Source: Fischerella sp. JS2
GTDB lineage: Bacteria > Cyanobacteriota > Cyanobacteriia > Cyanobacteriales > Nostocaceae
Reading direction: 5' to 3'
Assembly (NCBI RefSeq): GCF_032393985.1
Contig: NZ_CP135918.1
Location: 3,906,001-3,970,000 of the forward strand
DNA: 64,000 bases
Of this stretch, positions 38,701-47,236 are shown piece by piece. The notes beneath the pieces are model-generated. The model had not been told where the DNA came from. It saw only the letters and a program-made list of their open reading frames with translations, and searched no databases. Position 1 is the stretch's first letter, and each line of letters begins with the position of its first letter. A program made the position numbers and the translations under genes.

Positions 38701-39070
38701 CGGGTATGAATTAAATGTACCTTTGCAAGTCATTGTGTGTCCTGCGAATCCTCCCCTTTCGGTGAATGGAGATGGATTAGAAGCAAGTTTCTTAGAGTTA
38801 TCAGCAGAAAATTTAATCTTAATGGCATTTAAACAAGCAGAAGATGAACCACAAAAATGGATTTTGCGTTGTTATGAATGTCATGGAGAAACAGCCGAGT
38901 TGTCTTTGCAGAATAATCTGGGGTTAAGTTTAGAGGAATCTGTTGATTTGTTAGAGCGTCCTTTATCTACTTCTGAATTATCATCTACAGCTATTGACCA
39001 AAAATTCACTATCAGACCCTGGAAAATTATTAATTTGAAGTTGATAATAAGTGATTCTGCAACAGCTTGA
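35708..39070 (+). CDS. alpha-mannosidase, GH38 family
   Basis: A 1120-aa glycoside hydrolase releasing alpha-mannose. The GH38 N-domain begins near residue 240 with zinc motif LLGHAHLDMAW, the nucleophile is Asp361 or so in VWVPDTFGFCA, and NQFHDILPGSSITEVYEDA carries the later zinc His. Middle and C-terminal beta domains follow (EQTGNLSTVFDKVNNREVL). Before residue 240 is a jelly-roll-like domain. Three low-complexity insertions (residues ~215-240, ~493-522 and ~915-940) are encoded by dispersed intergenic repeats. No signal peptide is present, so it is a cytoplasmic enzyme. Confidence 0.9.
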   Translation: MTSSVSPSNTKIILAAIEKLRSFCQVNILPQWCCFAGDLAVTNVNASSLSEWTPAQINAKGNIAWAGGQKVLWLVQKLVIPQDLEGYGLQGLSLRLALVWWANSAKIYVNGELVGEGDLFDCSPRILVSQAVTPGEEFLIAIRLVSPGHCDGALMRSLLVYESNDEQCPDPGFVADELAVTQRFLERFAPERLDSLAVVVGEVMNRTDAENTEEERGEINRRLLSLRNHLLQSKIQNPKSKIYLLGHAHLDMAWLWRVSETWEAAQSTFESVLQLQADFSELVFCHSTPALYAWVEENRPDLFRAIQEKVAAGSWEVVGGFWVEPELNLIAGESIVRQLLYGQRYVQEKFGKLANIVWVPDTFGFCATLPQFMQQGGIEYFVTQKLRWNDTTKFPYGAFWWRSPDGSEILSLMSAPVGEGIDPVKMADYAIEWQTQTGFTDSLWLPGVGDHGGGPTRDMLETAQRWQKSPLFPELEFTTAQKYLQHLRSKVNSPTPHTPPTAPNPHSPKGVGVPSSPPPPLPTWDDELYLEFHRGCYTTHGEQKRWNRRCENLLYQAQLFAAIATIRCGVNYPKAELETAWKQVLFNQFHDILPGSSITEVYEDALPQWQAVEKVGAKILEDSLRAIATQIAFPTPPQPDSLPVVVFNSLNWQRSEVVTVPLPSTTVPNQTWQIYDHSGNQVVSQLGEASTLLFLAGNIPPVGYRIFWLCPCQHKNANNTTQSGNTKLSLQKQEQFSLERLTLENEFLRVIIDEQTGNLSTVFDKVNNREVLAQAGGNLLQAFQDSGQYWDAWNIDPNYVQHPLPSATLKSIQWLEQGPVQHRLRVVQQLGKSEFCCDYILSTTSPMLKIAMKVDWQQEHVLVKAAFPLNLEADFATYEIPCGAICRPTKPQTPAEKAKWEVPALRWADLTEEIGNMGDMGDTEELFTNPQFSIQNPYGVSLLNDCKYGYDAQPNQLRLTLLRSPNWPDPHADRGVHEFTYALYPHAGDWKSAHTVQRGYELNVPLQVIVCPANPPLSVNGDGLEASFLELSAENLILMAFKQAEDEPQKWILRCYECHGETAELSLQNNLGLSLEESVDLLERPLSTSELSSTAIDQKFTIRPWKIINLKLIISDSATA

Positions 39071-39201
39071 TAGCAACTCAATTTCTAGATTAGATGAATA
39101 GCGATCACACAGTAAGTAAGAAACTAGCCAACTTTCTAGGAACGGCGTCGTGGTAAATTTGCTAGTGTTGTAAAAATCCTAACCAAAAGGAGAGCAAATC
39201 A

Positions 39202-39951
39202 ATGGTCAACGGCGAATCGAACGGCAAAGTTGCCTTGATTACAGGTGCAAACAAAGGACTCGGATTTGAAATGAGCCGCCAACTTGCACAACATGGATTA
39301 ATGGTTCTGATTGCAGCCCGCAAACTGCAAGCCGCAGAAGAAGCTGCAACGATACTCAAAAATGAAGGATTGAAAGCTCAAGCGATCGCCCTTGATGTGA
39401 ACGATAGCACTCAGATTCAAGCAGCTGTTCAAGCAATTGGCGATCAGTTTGGCAAGCTGGATGTTTTGATCAATAATGCTGGGGTGATGCTTGATGGCGA
39501 ATGGTTAATTAGTAATGCGAGTTCCGTTTCAATGGACACCCTTCGCAAGACATTTGACACCAATTTTTTTGCCTTGGTTGAAGTGACTCAGGCATTATTG
39601 CCGTTGATTTTGAAAAGCCCAAGTGGCCGGATTGTCAACATGGCAAGTATTGAAGGGTCATTAGCTCTCCATGCTGATCCAAACTCTCCTATTTATGATT
39701 CCAAACCTTTTGCTTATAATGCGTCTAAAGCTGCTGTCAATTCCTTTACAGTTCATCTCGCCCATGCCTTAAAAGATACACCTGTGAAGGTAAACAGCGC
39801 CCATCCCGGTTGGGTTAAAACCGAATTAGGAGGTGAAGGTGCAATGATGGACATTACTGAGGGAGCAAAAACAGGTGTGCAGTTAGCAACCCTTTCCGAT
39901 GATGGTATAAGTGGTGGCTTTTTCCATCTCGGTCAGCCTGTACCTTGGTAG
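39202..39951 (+). CDS. short-chain dehydrogenase/reductase
   Basis: A 249-aa classical SDR: nucleotide-binding TGANKGLGFEMSRQLA at residue ~14, NNAGVM, and catalytic Ser in NMASIEGSLA with YNASKAAV (Tyr-x3-Lys). The Arg in ARKLQAAEE after the second strand suggests NADPH. The substrate is unknown; it resembles carbonyl-reductase-like SDRs. AAGGAG lies 11 bases before the ATG. It is a single gene. Confidence 0.88.
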   Translation: MVNGESNGKVALITGANKGLGFEMSRQLAQHGLMVLIAARKLQAAEEAATILKNEGLKAQAIALDVNDSTQIQAAVQAIGDQFGKLDVLINNAGVMLDGEWLISNASSVSMDTLRKTFDTNFFALVEVTQALLPLILKSPSGRIVNMASIEGSLALHADPNSPIYDSKPFAYNASKAAVNSFTVHLAHALKDTPVKVNSAHPGWVKTELGGEGAMMDITEGAKTGVQLATLSDDGISGGFFHLGQPVPW

Positions 39952-40220
39952 GTGAATAAAAGTATTATTGCTCCTAAACTTTTAATTAGAAACTAAGTAA
40001 AAAATTGCATAAATTCATAGCGAAATTATGGCAACAACACTCCGCGCCCCTGGTGCGTTTACCTTTGCGTCCCTTTGCGTTTTAAATCGCCACGCTTTTA
40101 TGCAAAGCTGTACTAAGAAATAGGAAGTGACTAGTTGTGAGTTAAATTTTTTACTAGTCTATAGTCAGTAGCCCCTAGTCACTTACCTCTAACCCCTAGT
40201 TTCTAGTCCCTTGTTTTTAG
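39952..40220. other. gap between the SDR gene and psbN
   Basis: Convergent gene ends. It contains a fragment of the 'CCCTGGTGCGTTTACCTTTGCG' dispersed repeat (40045-40085) and TAGTCACTTACC/CCTAGTTTCTAGTCC repeats (40160-40215). No RNA gene is seen. Confidence 0.4.
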
Positions 40221-40352
40221 CTAATCTTCATGGTCTTCAAAAGGATCGCTCAATTGCTTAGAGGGAGGGCCAAAAGCAGTATAAATAGATAGCGCTGTGA
40301 TCACGATCACAATCGCACCAACGGAAATGCTAAGAACTGTTGCGGGTTCCAT
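40221..40352 (-). CDS. psbN: photosystem II protein PsbN
   Basis: A 43-aa protein beginning MEPATVLSISVGAIVIVITA with one membrane helix and the conserved end YTAFGPPSKQLSDPFEDHED. PsbN is needed for assembly or repair of photosystem II reaction centres and is not a subunit. It is divergent from psbH with an 85-base shared promoter region, the standard cyanobacterial and plastid layout. I chose the second of two adjacent ATGs, which gives the family N-terminus. Confidence 0.95.
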   Translation of the reverse strand: MEPATVLSISVGAIVIVITALSIYTAFGPPSKQLSDPFEDHED

Positions 40353-40437
40353 CATAAAAGGATAGATTATGAGTGCTATTCTTATAGAATATTACAGAAG
40401 ATTAAAAAATGCTTTGGCAACTATCTTAAGGTGAGAT

Positions 40438-40641
40438 ATGGCACAACGGACGCGGTTAGGAGATATTCTCAGACCCCTGAACTCTGAATATGGTAAAGTT
40501 GCCCCAGGTTGGGGTACTACTCCCCTGATGGCTGTTTTTATGGGCCTATTTTTCGTGTTTCTGCTGATTATTCTGCAACTCTATAACAAGTCAATAATTA
40601 TCCAGGACGTCAGTGTGGATTGGCGGAGTTTAGGACGTTAA
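40438..40641 (+). CDS. psbH: photosystem II protein PsbH
   Basis: A 67-aa thylakoid protein: [36 protein letters not shown], then a single membrane helix and the lumenal end SVDWRSLGR. It stabilises the QB site and binding of bicarbonate and CP47 in photosystem II. It is followed by an intrinsic terminator 40 bases after the stop. Confidence 0.97.
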   Translation: MAQRTRLGDILRPLNSEYGKVAPGWGTTPLMAVFMGLFFVFLLIILQLYNKSIIIQDVSVDWRSLGR

Positions 40642-40681
40642 TTGGGAAAGAACCTTTACACTTGTATCAAAACGCTTCCCC

Positions 40682-40705
40682 ACCCGGTCACTCCGGGTTT
40701 TTTTG
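40682..40705 (+). terminator. intrinsic terminator after psbH
   Basis: Stem ACCCGG / CCGGGT with loop TCACT followed by TTTTTTT. Classical Rho-independent form, 40 bases downstream of the psbH stop. Confidence 0.9.
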
Positions 40706-40839
40706 TTAAGTTTGTTGTTAGTTACTCCCACAACCATGAACAACCAATAAAGAACTATCAACCACTAACCAGTAACTTATGTCTAAACTAAACTTATGGG
40801 TTTCTGTAACAGTTTTTAAGTTGACAGGAGAAAGCACAA

Positions 40840-41088
40840 ATGAACGTATTTGGTATTGGTCTGCCGGAAATGGCTTTAATTATGATAGTGGCACTGTTAA
40901 TATTTGGCCCGAAGAAATTGCCAGAAATTGGTCGTAGCATGGGAAAAGCAATTCGCGGTTTTCAAGATGCTTCTAAGGAATTTCAAAATGAGTTTCAAAA
41001 AGAAGCAGCTCAGATAGAAGCAGCTGTAAAAACTACTGCTGAACTGGAACCAAAGCAATTAGAAGCACCTCAAAAGGAAGAAGTGTAA
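40840..41088 (+). CDS. tatA: twin-arginine translocase subunit TatA/TatE
   Basis: An 82-aa protein with N-terminal FGIGLPEMALIMIVALLIFG (membrane helix), the hinge GPKKLPEIGRSMGKAIRGF, an amphipathic helix and a charged tail. TatA rings form the pore for folded proteins with RR signals. The F-G-P motif and the length separate it from TatB only by small features; TatA is the usual assignment in cyanobacteria. AGGAG lies before the ATG, and pth follows 85 bases later. Confidence 0.9.
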   Translation: MNVFGIGLPEMALIMIVALLIFGPKKLPEIGRSMGKAIRGFQDASKEFQNEFQKEAAQIEAAVKTTAELEPKQLEAPQKEEV

Positions 41089-41173
41089 GTCAGTGATCAG
41101 TTACCAGTTATCTGTTATTTGTTTATAACTGTTTACTATTTGCTCATTTTACACTTCATCCTTCATACTTCAA

Positions 41174-41824
41174 ATGACAGAAGCTACTGCCAAAACAACT
41201 TTGGTGATTCCCCAATTAATTGTTGGCTTGGGGAATCCAGAACCAAAGTATGATCAAACACGCCATAATATTGGTTTTGCCGCTTTGGATGTTCTATCCC
41301 GTTCTTGGCAGATTCCTCTGGTAGAAAATCGCAAATTTCAAGGTGAGTACGGTGAAGGTATTGCACCTACCAACGACAAAATTCGTCTGTTGAAACCACT
41401 CACTTATATGAATCGATCTGGACAAGCTATACAAGCTGTCACTAGTTGGTATAAATTACCGCCCGAATCTGTATTAGTTGTTTATGATGACATGGATTTA
41501 CCTCTTGGGAAAACTCGTCTGCGCTTGTCAGGTTCGGCTGGTGGACACAATGGTATGAAAAGTGCGATCGCACATTTAGGCACACAAAATTTTCCTCGCC
41601 TACGTATCGGCATTGGTAGACCCAAAGGTGTTAGTAATGGTGATGAAAATACTGTGTCTTATGTATTGGGAAAATTTTCGGTAACTGAAACAAAATTTGT
41701 TGCTGAGGTATTAAACTTTGTCTGTGAATGCGTAGAATTATGCCTCAAACAAGGAGTGGAAAAAGCAATGAATCGTTGTAATAACAATGGTCTTGTCTAT
41801 CCTGAACCTGGAAATATTAAGTAA
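41174..41824 (+). CDS. pth: peptidyl-tRNA hydrolase
   Basis: A 216-aa enzyme that frees tRNA from prematurely released peptidyl-tRNA. Motifs: VGLGNPEPKYDQTRHNIGF with catalytic His, LKPLTYMNRSGQA, VVYDDMDLPLGKTRLR with the catalytic Asp, and GSAGGHNGMKS. Length is slightly above the bacterial norm because of a C-terminal tail (CLKQGVEKAMNRCNNNGLVY). Confidence 0.96.
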   Translation: MTEATAKTTLVIPQLIVGLGNPEPKYDQTRHNIGFAALDVLSRSWQIPLVENRKFQGEYGEGIAPTNDKIRLLKPLTYMNRSGQAIQAVTSWYKLPPESVLVVYDDMDLPLGKTRLRLSGSAGGHNGMKSAIAHLGTQNFPRLRIGIGRPKGVSNGDENTVSYVLGKFSVTETKFVAEVLNFVCECVELCLKQGVEKAMNRCNNNGLVYPEPGNIK

Positions 41825-42142
41825 AAAATACGTAATAATTACGACTTACTTTTACGTATGTTTCCAGAATAAGCTCCAAATATTTTTATTAATTAATCTT
41901 AAAAATATTAGACTGTGCTACACACAGTCTTTGTTAAATAATTAGGTTGATGGGCTAGCAATTTGGCTTGCTCCATCTAACCATGATCGGACACTCGGCG
42001 CGCTCCGTAACTTGGCAAGGGAATTATTTTACACCCCTATTTGAGGGGTGGTTATTCTTGCTTATTTTTTTTCAAAATGATAACGGAGGCTCTGTAGCTG
42101 TTTTAACATTAATCTTGTCAAGCAACGTCAGTGCCGATTTTT
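41825..42142. other. intergenic region with hairpins
   Basis: 318 bases between convergent pth and rpsU. The likely pth terminator is AGACTGTG / CACAGTCT (41910-41930, loop CTACA, followed by TTGTT). A second hairpin CACCCCT / AGGGGTG (42032-42050) stands nearer rpsU and could end its transcript. No gene is seen. Confidence 0.6.
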
Positions 42143-42322
42143 TTATTTAAAACGCCGCTTACGTCTAGCAGCCACTGCTTTGCGTTTGCGCTTTTCTAAT
42201 GGTGTTTCAAAATGCCGATGATACTTAACATCAGCTAAAATGCCAGCTTTAGAAACCTGACGCTTAAAGCGCCGTAGAGCTGACTCTATTCCTTCATTCT
42301 CTCCTAAAACCACCTGGGTCAT
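42143..42322 (-). CDS. rpsU: 30S ribosomal protein S21
   Basis: A 59-aa basic protein beginning [20 protein letters not shown] and ending in a very basic tail ([15 protein letters not shown]), the cyanobacterial S21 form. S21 binds near the mRNA exit platform and aids initiation. A second, diverged S21 gene lies at 49365-49559 behind the rbp gene. It is 212 bases downstream of rsmI on the same strand. Confidence 0.93.
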   Translation of the reverse strand: MTQVVLGENEGIESALRRFKRQVSKAGILADVKYHRHFETPLEKRKRKAVAARRKRRFK

Positions 42323-42534
42323 TCTTTGTCCTCATTATCAATCATGATCCATTGTAATGGGAATTGGGAATTGGGATGATAAGGGAGGTGGGGAACTCAC
42401 CGGCTCCCGCTCCCACAAGGAGTGGGGATTAGGGGCAATGGGGAGTGTGAGGAGTGAAGATGTTCTCCCTTGTCTTCCTTGTCTCCCTTGTCCCCCTTCC
42501 CCATTTTGAATTTTGAATTGATTATGTCTCCCTT

Positions 42535-43389
42535 CTATTCCCCAATCTCTATACTAAGAGTCAGTTGATAAAGTTGGCGGCGGGGTAGGGAAGTTACTTT
42601 TGCTAATTCTCTGCTGGCTTGCGATCGCGACATTCCTTGAGTAATGAGTTTTGTTAACTCAGCTTTTAATTCTACTTCTGATAGTACCAGTTCGCTGGGT
42701 GGACTTCCTGCCACAACTAAAGTGTATTCTCCTTGAGGTTCCTTAACACTACAATAAGCAAGCGCCTGTGCTAAGGTTCCCCGCCAGAATTCCTCATACA
42801 ATTTAGTTAACTCCCGTGCCAAGACAATTTGGCGATCGCTACCAAAGATATCTGCTAAATCTTGTAACGTCTCTGGCAAACGGTGGGGAGATTCGTAGAA
42901 AATTAAAGTACGGGGTTCTGTCTTCAAAAATTCTAAATGTTCTCGTCGCCCTTGAGCTTTTGCTGGCAAAAATCCTTCAAACACAAATCGATCCGTTGGT
43001 AATCCTGCTGCACTCAATGCCGTAATTGCCGCATTCGCACCAGGAATTGGCACTACAGAGATTTTAGCTGCAACACACGCTTTCACTAATTCATACCCAG
43101 GATCAGAAATACCTGGCATACCTGCATCCGTCACCAAAGCGATCGCTTTACCCTCACCCAATAGCTTTAATAATTCTGGGATACGGCTGCTACGATTATG
43201 TTCGTGGTAACTAATTTGTGGTGTCTTAAGTTGAAAATGCTGTAGCAACTTACCCGTATGACGTGTGTCTTCCGCCGCAATCAGATCCACTGTTTGTAAA
43301 ATTCGCACTCCTCGGAAAGTCATATCTTCCAGATTTCCAATTGGTGTAGCGACGATATAAAGTATTCCTGGTTTTGGATCAGTTTGCAT
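42535..43389 (-). CDS. rsmI: 16S rRNA 2'-O-ribose C1402 methyltransferase
   Basis: A 284-aa tetrapyrrole-methylase-fold enzyme: LYIVATPIGNLEDMTFRGV, AEDTRHTGKLL, ALVTDAGMPGISDPGYELV, VPIPGANAAI, FYESPHRLPETL. RsmI methylates the ribose of C1402 in 16S rRNA. Length is normal and the start ATG begins the family pattern. It probably belongs with rpsU as a translation group. Confidence 0.95.
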   Translation of the reverse strand: MQTDPKPGILYIVATPIGNLEDMTFRGVRILQTVDLIAAEDTRHTGKLLQHFQLKTPQISYHEHNRSSRIPELLKLLGEGKAIALVTDAGMPGISDPGYELVKACVAAKISVVPIPGANAAITALSAAGLPTDRFVFEGFLPAKAQGRREHLEFLKTEPRTLIFYESPHRLPETLQDLADIFGSDRQIVLARELTKLYEEFWRGTLAQALAYCSVKEPQGEYTLVVAGSPPSELVLSEVELKAELTKLITQGMSRSQASRELAKVTSLPRRQLYQLTLSIEIGE

Positions 43390-43395
43390 GAAAAT

Positions 43396-43529
43396 TAAAA
43401 TTTGTTAGTAGTTAGTAGTTAGTAGATAGTAATTAGTAGTTTGTAATTGGTTTATAACCATTAACCACTAACTACTAATGTACAGACGCGATGTTCCTCG
43501 CGTCTCTACTAACTACTAACCACTAACCA
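43396..43529. repeat. tandem heptamers and 22-bp hairpin repeat
   Basis: TTAGTAGTTAGTAGTTAGTAG units (43404-43445) and their complement (ACCACTAACTACTAA) flank the AGACGCGA-TGTTCC-TCGCGTCT hairpin at 43484-43505. The divergent promoters of rsmI and the PfkB gene must lie in or around these repeats. Confidence 0.75.
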
Positions 43530-44399
43530 ATGACCAATTATGGCTTATTTGTCGGTTTAGTAACCCTCGATCTAATTTACCTCGCCCAATCTCCCCCGAG
43601 AAACAATCAAAAAGTAGTTGCTACTGACTATACTGTTGCCGCAGGTGGCCCTGCAACCAATGCTGCTGTTGCTTTTAGCCATTTGGGTAATCAAGCTGAA
43701 GTTTTAGGTGTAGTAGGTTCTCACCCAATGACACAATTAATTCGTGGAGACTTACAAAAATATCAAATAGAAATCACTGATCTTGATCCCACTAAAACCG
43801 ATCCACCGCCAGTTTCTTCTATTATTGTTACCCAAGCCAGTGGCGAACGGGCAGTAATTTCCATCAATGCTGTCAAAACTCAAGCCGACAGCCAAGCTAT
43901 CCCAGCAGACATTTTACAAAATGTTGATATTGTCCTAATTGATGGACATCAAATGAATTTAGGGATAGAAATAGCTCAAACAGCAAAAACAAATAATATC
44001 CCAGTAGTCATAGATGGTGGTAGCTGGAAACCTGGTTTTGATAGAATTTTACCCTTTGTAGATTACGCCATTTGTTCTGCCAATTTCCATCCTCCCAATT
44101 GCCAGACTCAGGAAGAGGTCTTTACCTATCTCAGTGAATTTGGTATTCCTCACATCGCCATTACCCACGGTGAACAACCGATCCAGTATCTCATACAGGA
44201 AACGGGTACAAGCGGCTTTATAGACGTGCCAAAAACTACTGCTGTTGATACACTGGGGGCTGGAGATATTTTTCACGGTGCTTTTTGTCATTACGTATTA
44301 CGGGAAAATTTCCTTGATGCACTAGCATCAGCAGCAAAAATAGCTGCTTTTTCCTGTCAATTTTTTGGCACACGCCTTTGGATGGAGTCTTTTCAATGA
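43530..44399 (+). CDS. PfkB-family sugar kinase
   Basis: A 289-aa ribokinase-like kinase: N-terminal GLVTLDLIYLAQSPP, substrate-side AAGGPATNAAVAFSHLG and the catalytic C-terminal signature DTLGAGDIFHGAFCHYV with the base Asp. The sugar substrate cannot be read from sequence. The DTLGAGD Asp and anion-hole glycine are intact, so it should be active. A phosphatase gene follows closely. Confidence 0.88.
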   Translation: MTNYGLFVGLVTLDLIYLAQSPPRNNQKVVATDYTVAAGGPATNAAVAFSHLGNQAEVLGVVGSHPMTQLIRGDLQKYQIEITDLDPTKTDPPPVSSIIVTQASGERAVISINAVKTQADSQAIPADILQNVDIVLIDGHQMNLGIEIAQTAKTNNIPVVIDGGSWKPGFDRILPFVDYAICSANFHPPNCQTQEEVFTYLSEFGIPHIAITHGEQPIQYLIQETGTSGFIDVPKTTAVDTLGAGDIFHGAFCHYVLRENFLDALASAAKIAAFSCQFFGTRLWMESFQ

Positions 44400-44488
44400 T
44401 AGGGTTTAGGGGTATAGAAAACTTAAAATACTTACACACTCTTACACCCTTATCCCCTTACACCCCTAAAAAATATAGGACAAAATTA

Positions 44489-45349
44489 ATGCCAGACTTA
44501 CAAAATATACTCGAAATCACTCGTTCTGTTGGTTGGGGTGCAGCAGAGATACTGCGATCGTACTACAATGGGACTTGCAAAAATCTCGATGTCCACTATA
44601 AAGATAATGACCCTGTTACGGCTGCTGATTTAGCTGTCAATCACTTTATTTTGGAGAAATTGCAAGCAGCTTTGGGTAATGAAGACTTTGCTTATATTAG
44701 TGAAGAAACCTATAAAGAAGAACAAGCCAAGCATCCAAGTTGTCAATGGTCATGGATTATTGATCCTCTAGATGGTACGCGGGATTTTATCGAAAAAACA
44801 GGTGAGTATGCCATTCACCTTGCGCTAATACAAGAACATCGTCCAGTGTTAGCTGTGGTAGCAGTTCCCGAAGCAGATAAATTATACTATGCGACTAAAG
44901 GTAACGGGGCATTTGTAGAAACTCGCGATCGCCAAACTACTCCCCTAAAAGTATCATCACGAGAACGCATTGAAGATTTAACTCTCGTTGTCAGTCGTTC
45001 CCACCGCAACGATAGACTCGAATATTTGCTGCAACATCTACCTTGCCAAAATCAAAAAGCTGTTGGTAGTGTCGGCTGTAAAATTTCCACTATTGTTGAA
45101 CAACAAGCAGATATTTATATTTCTCTTTCTGGTAAATCTGCACCTAAAGATTGGGATATGGCCGCGCCTGAATTAATCCTGACAGAAGCTGGTGGTCAAT
45201 TTACCCACTTCGATGGTAGACCATTACAATACAACACCGGAGATATTAATCAGTGGGGTGGTTTATTAGCTAGTAACGGTCAATTTCATGAAATACTTTG
45301 TCGGGAAGGAGAAAGGATTTTAGCAGAGTGGGATAGAGTTAAGAGTTAG
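44489..45349 (+). CDS. inositol-monophosphatase-family phosphatase (CysQ-like)
   Basis: A 286-aa Mg-dependent phosphatase: SEET metal ligand, WIIDPLDGTRDFI, GSVGCKISTIVEQQ and PKDWDMAAPELILTEAGG. The closest type is 3'(2'),5'-bisphosphate nucleotidase (CysQ), which clears PAP from sulfate assimilation, but inositol phosphatase activity is possible. An upstream in-frame TTG (44378) would add a repeat-encoded, unnatural N-terminus (YLHTLTPLSPYTPKK), so I chose the ATG at 44489. Confidence 0.88.
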   Translation: MPDLQNILEITRSVGWGAAEILRSYYNGTCKNLDVHYKDNDPVTAADLAVNHFILEKLQAALGNEDFAYISEETYKEEQAKHPSCQWSWIIDPLDGTRDFIEKTGEYAIHLALIQEHRPVLAVVAVPEADKLYYATKGNGAFVETRDRQTTPLKVSSRERIEDLTLVVSRSHRNDRLEYLLQHLPCQNQKAVGSVGCKISTIVEQQADIYISLSGKSAPKDWDMAAPELILTEAGGQFTHFDGRPLQYNTGDINQWGGLLASNGQFHEILCREGERILAEWDRVKS

Positions 45350-45376
45350 GATGATGGGGAGGTGGAGTTTGAGGGG

Positions 45377-45426
45377 TGTGAGGGGTGTGTAGACGCGCTT
45401 TGCGCGGCTTAAGGTAAGGGTGGGGT
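45377..45426. repeat. dispersed GACGCG repeat
   Basis: A ~47-base block containing GTGTAGACGCGC, then TTTGCGCGGCTTAAGG and TAAGGGTGGGG. A near-identical copy lies at about 56862-56908 and a variant is embedded in a reading frame at 35101-35150. Confidence 0.75.
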
Positions 45427-45501
45427 GGAAAATAACCACTAACTACCAACTACTAACCACTAAACACCAAAAAGCAACCACCAACCACCAACCACTAACC
45501 A

Positions 45502-46470
45502 CTAAATTATTTGAGTGGCTAATTTCATAATGTGGGCATGATATTCAAAAGGTAAATTATCAACAGAAAGACTTGGCACGCCTTTAATCCCATCAATTGC
45601 AGGACCATGTTTAACAATTGATTCTAAAATATAAAACTCTGCTTGTGAATTTAATCCAGAAAGAATTGCTATTTTCCAATCAGGACGCAGTAAAGATAAA
45701 GCTGTTAATAAACCAGTTGCCCCCCAATTAGAAACGCCACATACGATTAAATAATCACAACTAACAATACAAGCTATTTTTGCGCCATGTCGAATATGTT
45801 GACGAATTACATCTTGAGGAATTTTGCCCATACCTAACTCATTTCCACCATCACCAATTCCTACTGTGATGATATTTTGAGATGCAAATAAAAGATGTAA
45901 AGGTGCAGTATATGCTGTGATATCTTGTCCTCGCATATTGCGGACAATGCCATCATGACTAGGGCCTGGTCTTTCTATGGAAATGAGGTGAGAAATAGGT
46001 GTTTCTAAAGATTCCCATAAGGTCAGCAGTGAAGAAATCGCTTGCTGATTTTTTGTCGTTTCTACTGGCACAATATCAAAAGGAATTTCAGCTGTTATTC
46101 CTGCTGCTTGCACTGCTACTTTGACTGTACGAAAGCAAAGAGAATCTGTAATAATTCTTACAGGAATACCTGCCCTCAGCAAACCTGCCGCTAACAGCGC
46201 ACAACCAATCGGACCATCGGTTTCCGGTGCTGGAGGTTTACCGTGGGGCAAAAAGAATCCTGTCATAATTGCCACATGTGGAGTAGGATGCTGGGCGATC
46301 GAACGAGCAGTTTTTAGTAGTCCTCCCCTTGTTGCTGCTACTAATGGTTGAATGCCTCTACCAACATCTTGCCCACAAATAGATTCTAGTTGAGCGATTT
46401 TGTGAATGATTTCTTGCCCTTTTCCTGTACTTGTTAATCTTTCCCCGATTTTGATAGAAGATTCATTCAT
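45502..46470 (-). CDS. DUF4392, D-glutamate cyclase C-terminal-type protein
   Basis: A 322-aa DUF4392 protein: MTGFFLPHGKPPAPETDGPI, IERPGPSHDG, NMRGQDITAYTAPLHLLF, VGIGDGGNELGMGK, and VCGVSNWGATGLL. In animals this domain is fused behind a DUF1445 domain in mitochondrial D-glutamate cyclase. Here the DUF1445 gene is immediately upstream and its stop overlaps this ATG by eight bases. The two probably act together in converting D-glutamate to 5-oxo-D-proline (inference from the animal enzyme). Confidence 0.85.
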   Translation of the reverse strand: MNESSIKIGERLTSTGKGQEIIHKIAQLESICGQDVGRGIQPLVAATRGGLLKTARSIAQHPTPHVAIMTGFFLPHGKPPAPETDGPIGCALLAAGLLRAGIPVRIITDSLCFRTVKVAVQAAGITAEIPFDIVPVETTKNQQAISSLLTLWESLETPISHLISIERPGPSHDGIVRNMRGQDITAYTAPLHLLFASQNIITVGIGDGGNELGMGKIPQDVIRQHIRHGAKIACIVSCDYLIVCGVSNWGATGLLTALSLLRPDWKIAILSGLNSQAEFYILESIVKHGPAIDGIKGVPSLSVDNLPFEYHAHIMKLATQII

Positions 46471-47236
46471 CTTTAATATCCGTGAGGAACATATGACCAG
46501 GAGCATGAGTAATCGCTATCTCTGGTTTCGCCTGAACTATTGCAGTTTGCGTCGTCACACCACAAGCCCAGAATACAGGAATTTCCCCCTCACGAATAGT
46601 AACTGGATCACCGAAATCAGGAGAATTGATATCTGCGATCGCGATCGCGCTTGGATCACCTAGATGTACTGGCGCGCCATGCGATTTCGGAAAATGACTG
46701 GTAATTTGTACAGCACGAATAGCATCAAGGGGCGACAAAGGACGCATGGAAACCACTAAAGGCCCAGAAAAAACCCCACCTGACATACAATTTACGCTAG
46801 TTTTATACATCGGTACATTTTTGTTTTCCTCGATATGTCTCACAGGAACACCTGCATTTACTAGCGCTGCTTCAAAGGAAAATGAACAACCAATCAAAAA
46901 GCCAACAAAATCATTACGCCACAATTGTTTGATATCTGTAACTTCTTCTACCAGTTCACCATAGCGAAACACATGATAACGAGGTAAGTCTGACCTCAGA
47001 TCAGCACCTGGTGCAATCATACGGGGTTCGGGATTGCCGACTTCAGTTACATCCAGCAATGGACAAGGTTTGGGGTTGCGATGACAAAACAACATAAAGT
47101 CAAAGGCAACAGACAGAGGCAAAACGACTAAATTAGCCTGTACATATCCAGATGCAACTCCAGGAGTTGGGGCTTGATATTTTCCTTGGCGACACAGTTG
47201 CCGAATTTCGCTGGCTGTCAGTAGTTTGTTCATCAC
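46463..47236 (-). CDS. DUF1445, D-glutamate cyclase N-terminal-type protein
   Basis: A 257-aa DUF1445 (putative hydro-lyase) protein: ASEIRQLCRQGKYQAPTPGVA, GYVQANLVVLP, CHRNPKPCPLLDVTEVG, GCSFSFEAALVNAGVPVRH, and VFWACGVTTQTA ... HAPGHMFLTD. In vertebrates this domain forms the N-terminal half of D-glutamate cyclase. Two adjacent ATGs start the frame; either is possible. It is translationally coupled to the DUF4392 gene downstream. Confidence 0.88.
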   Translation of the reverse strand: MMNKLLTASEIRQLCRQGKYQAPTPGVASGYVQANLVVLPLSVAFDFMLFCHRNPKPCPLLDVTEVGNPEPRMIAPGADLRSDLPRYHVFRYGELVEEVTDIKQLWRNDFVGFLIGCSFSFEAALVNAGVPVRHIEENKNVPMYKTSVNCMSGGVFSGPLVVSMRPLSPLDAIRAVQITSHFPKSHGAPVHLGDPSAIAIADINSPDFGDPVTIREGEIPVFWACGVTTQTAIVQAKPEIAITHAPGHMFLTDIKDE

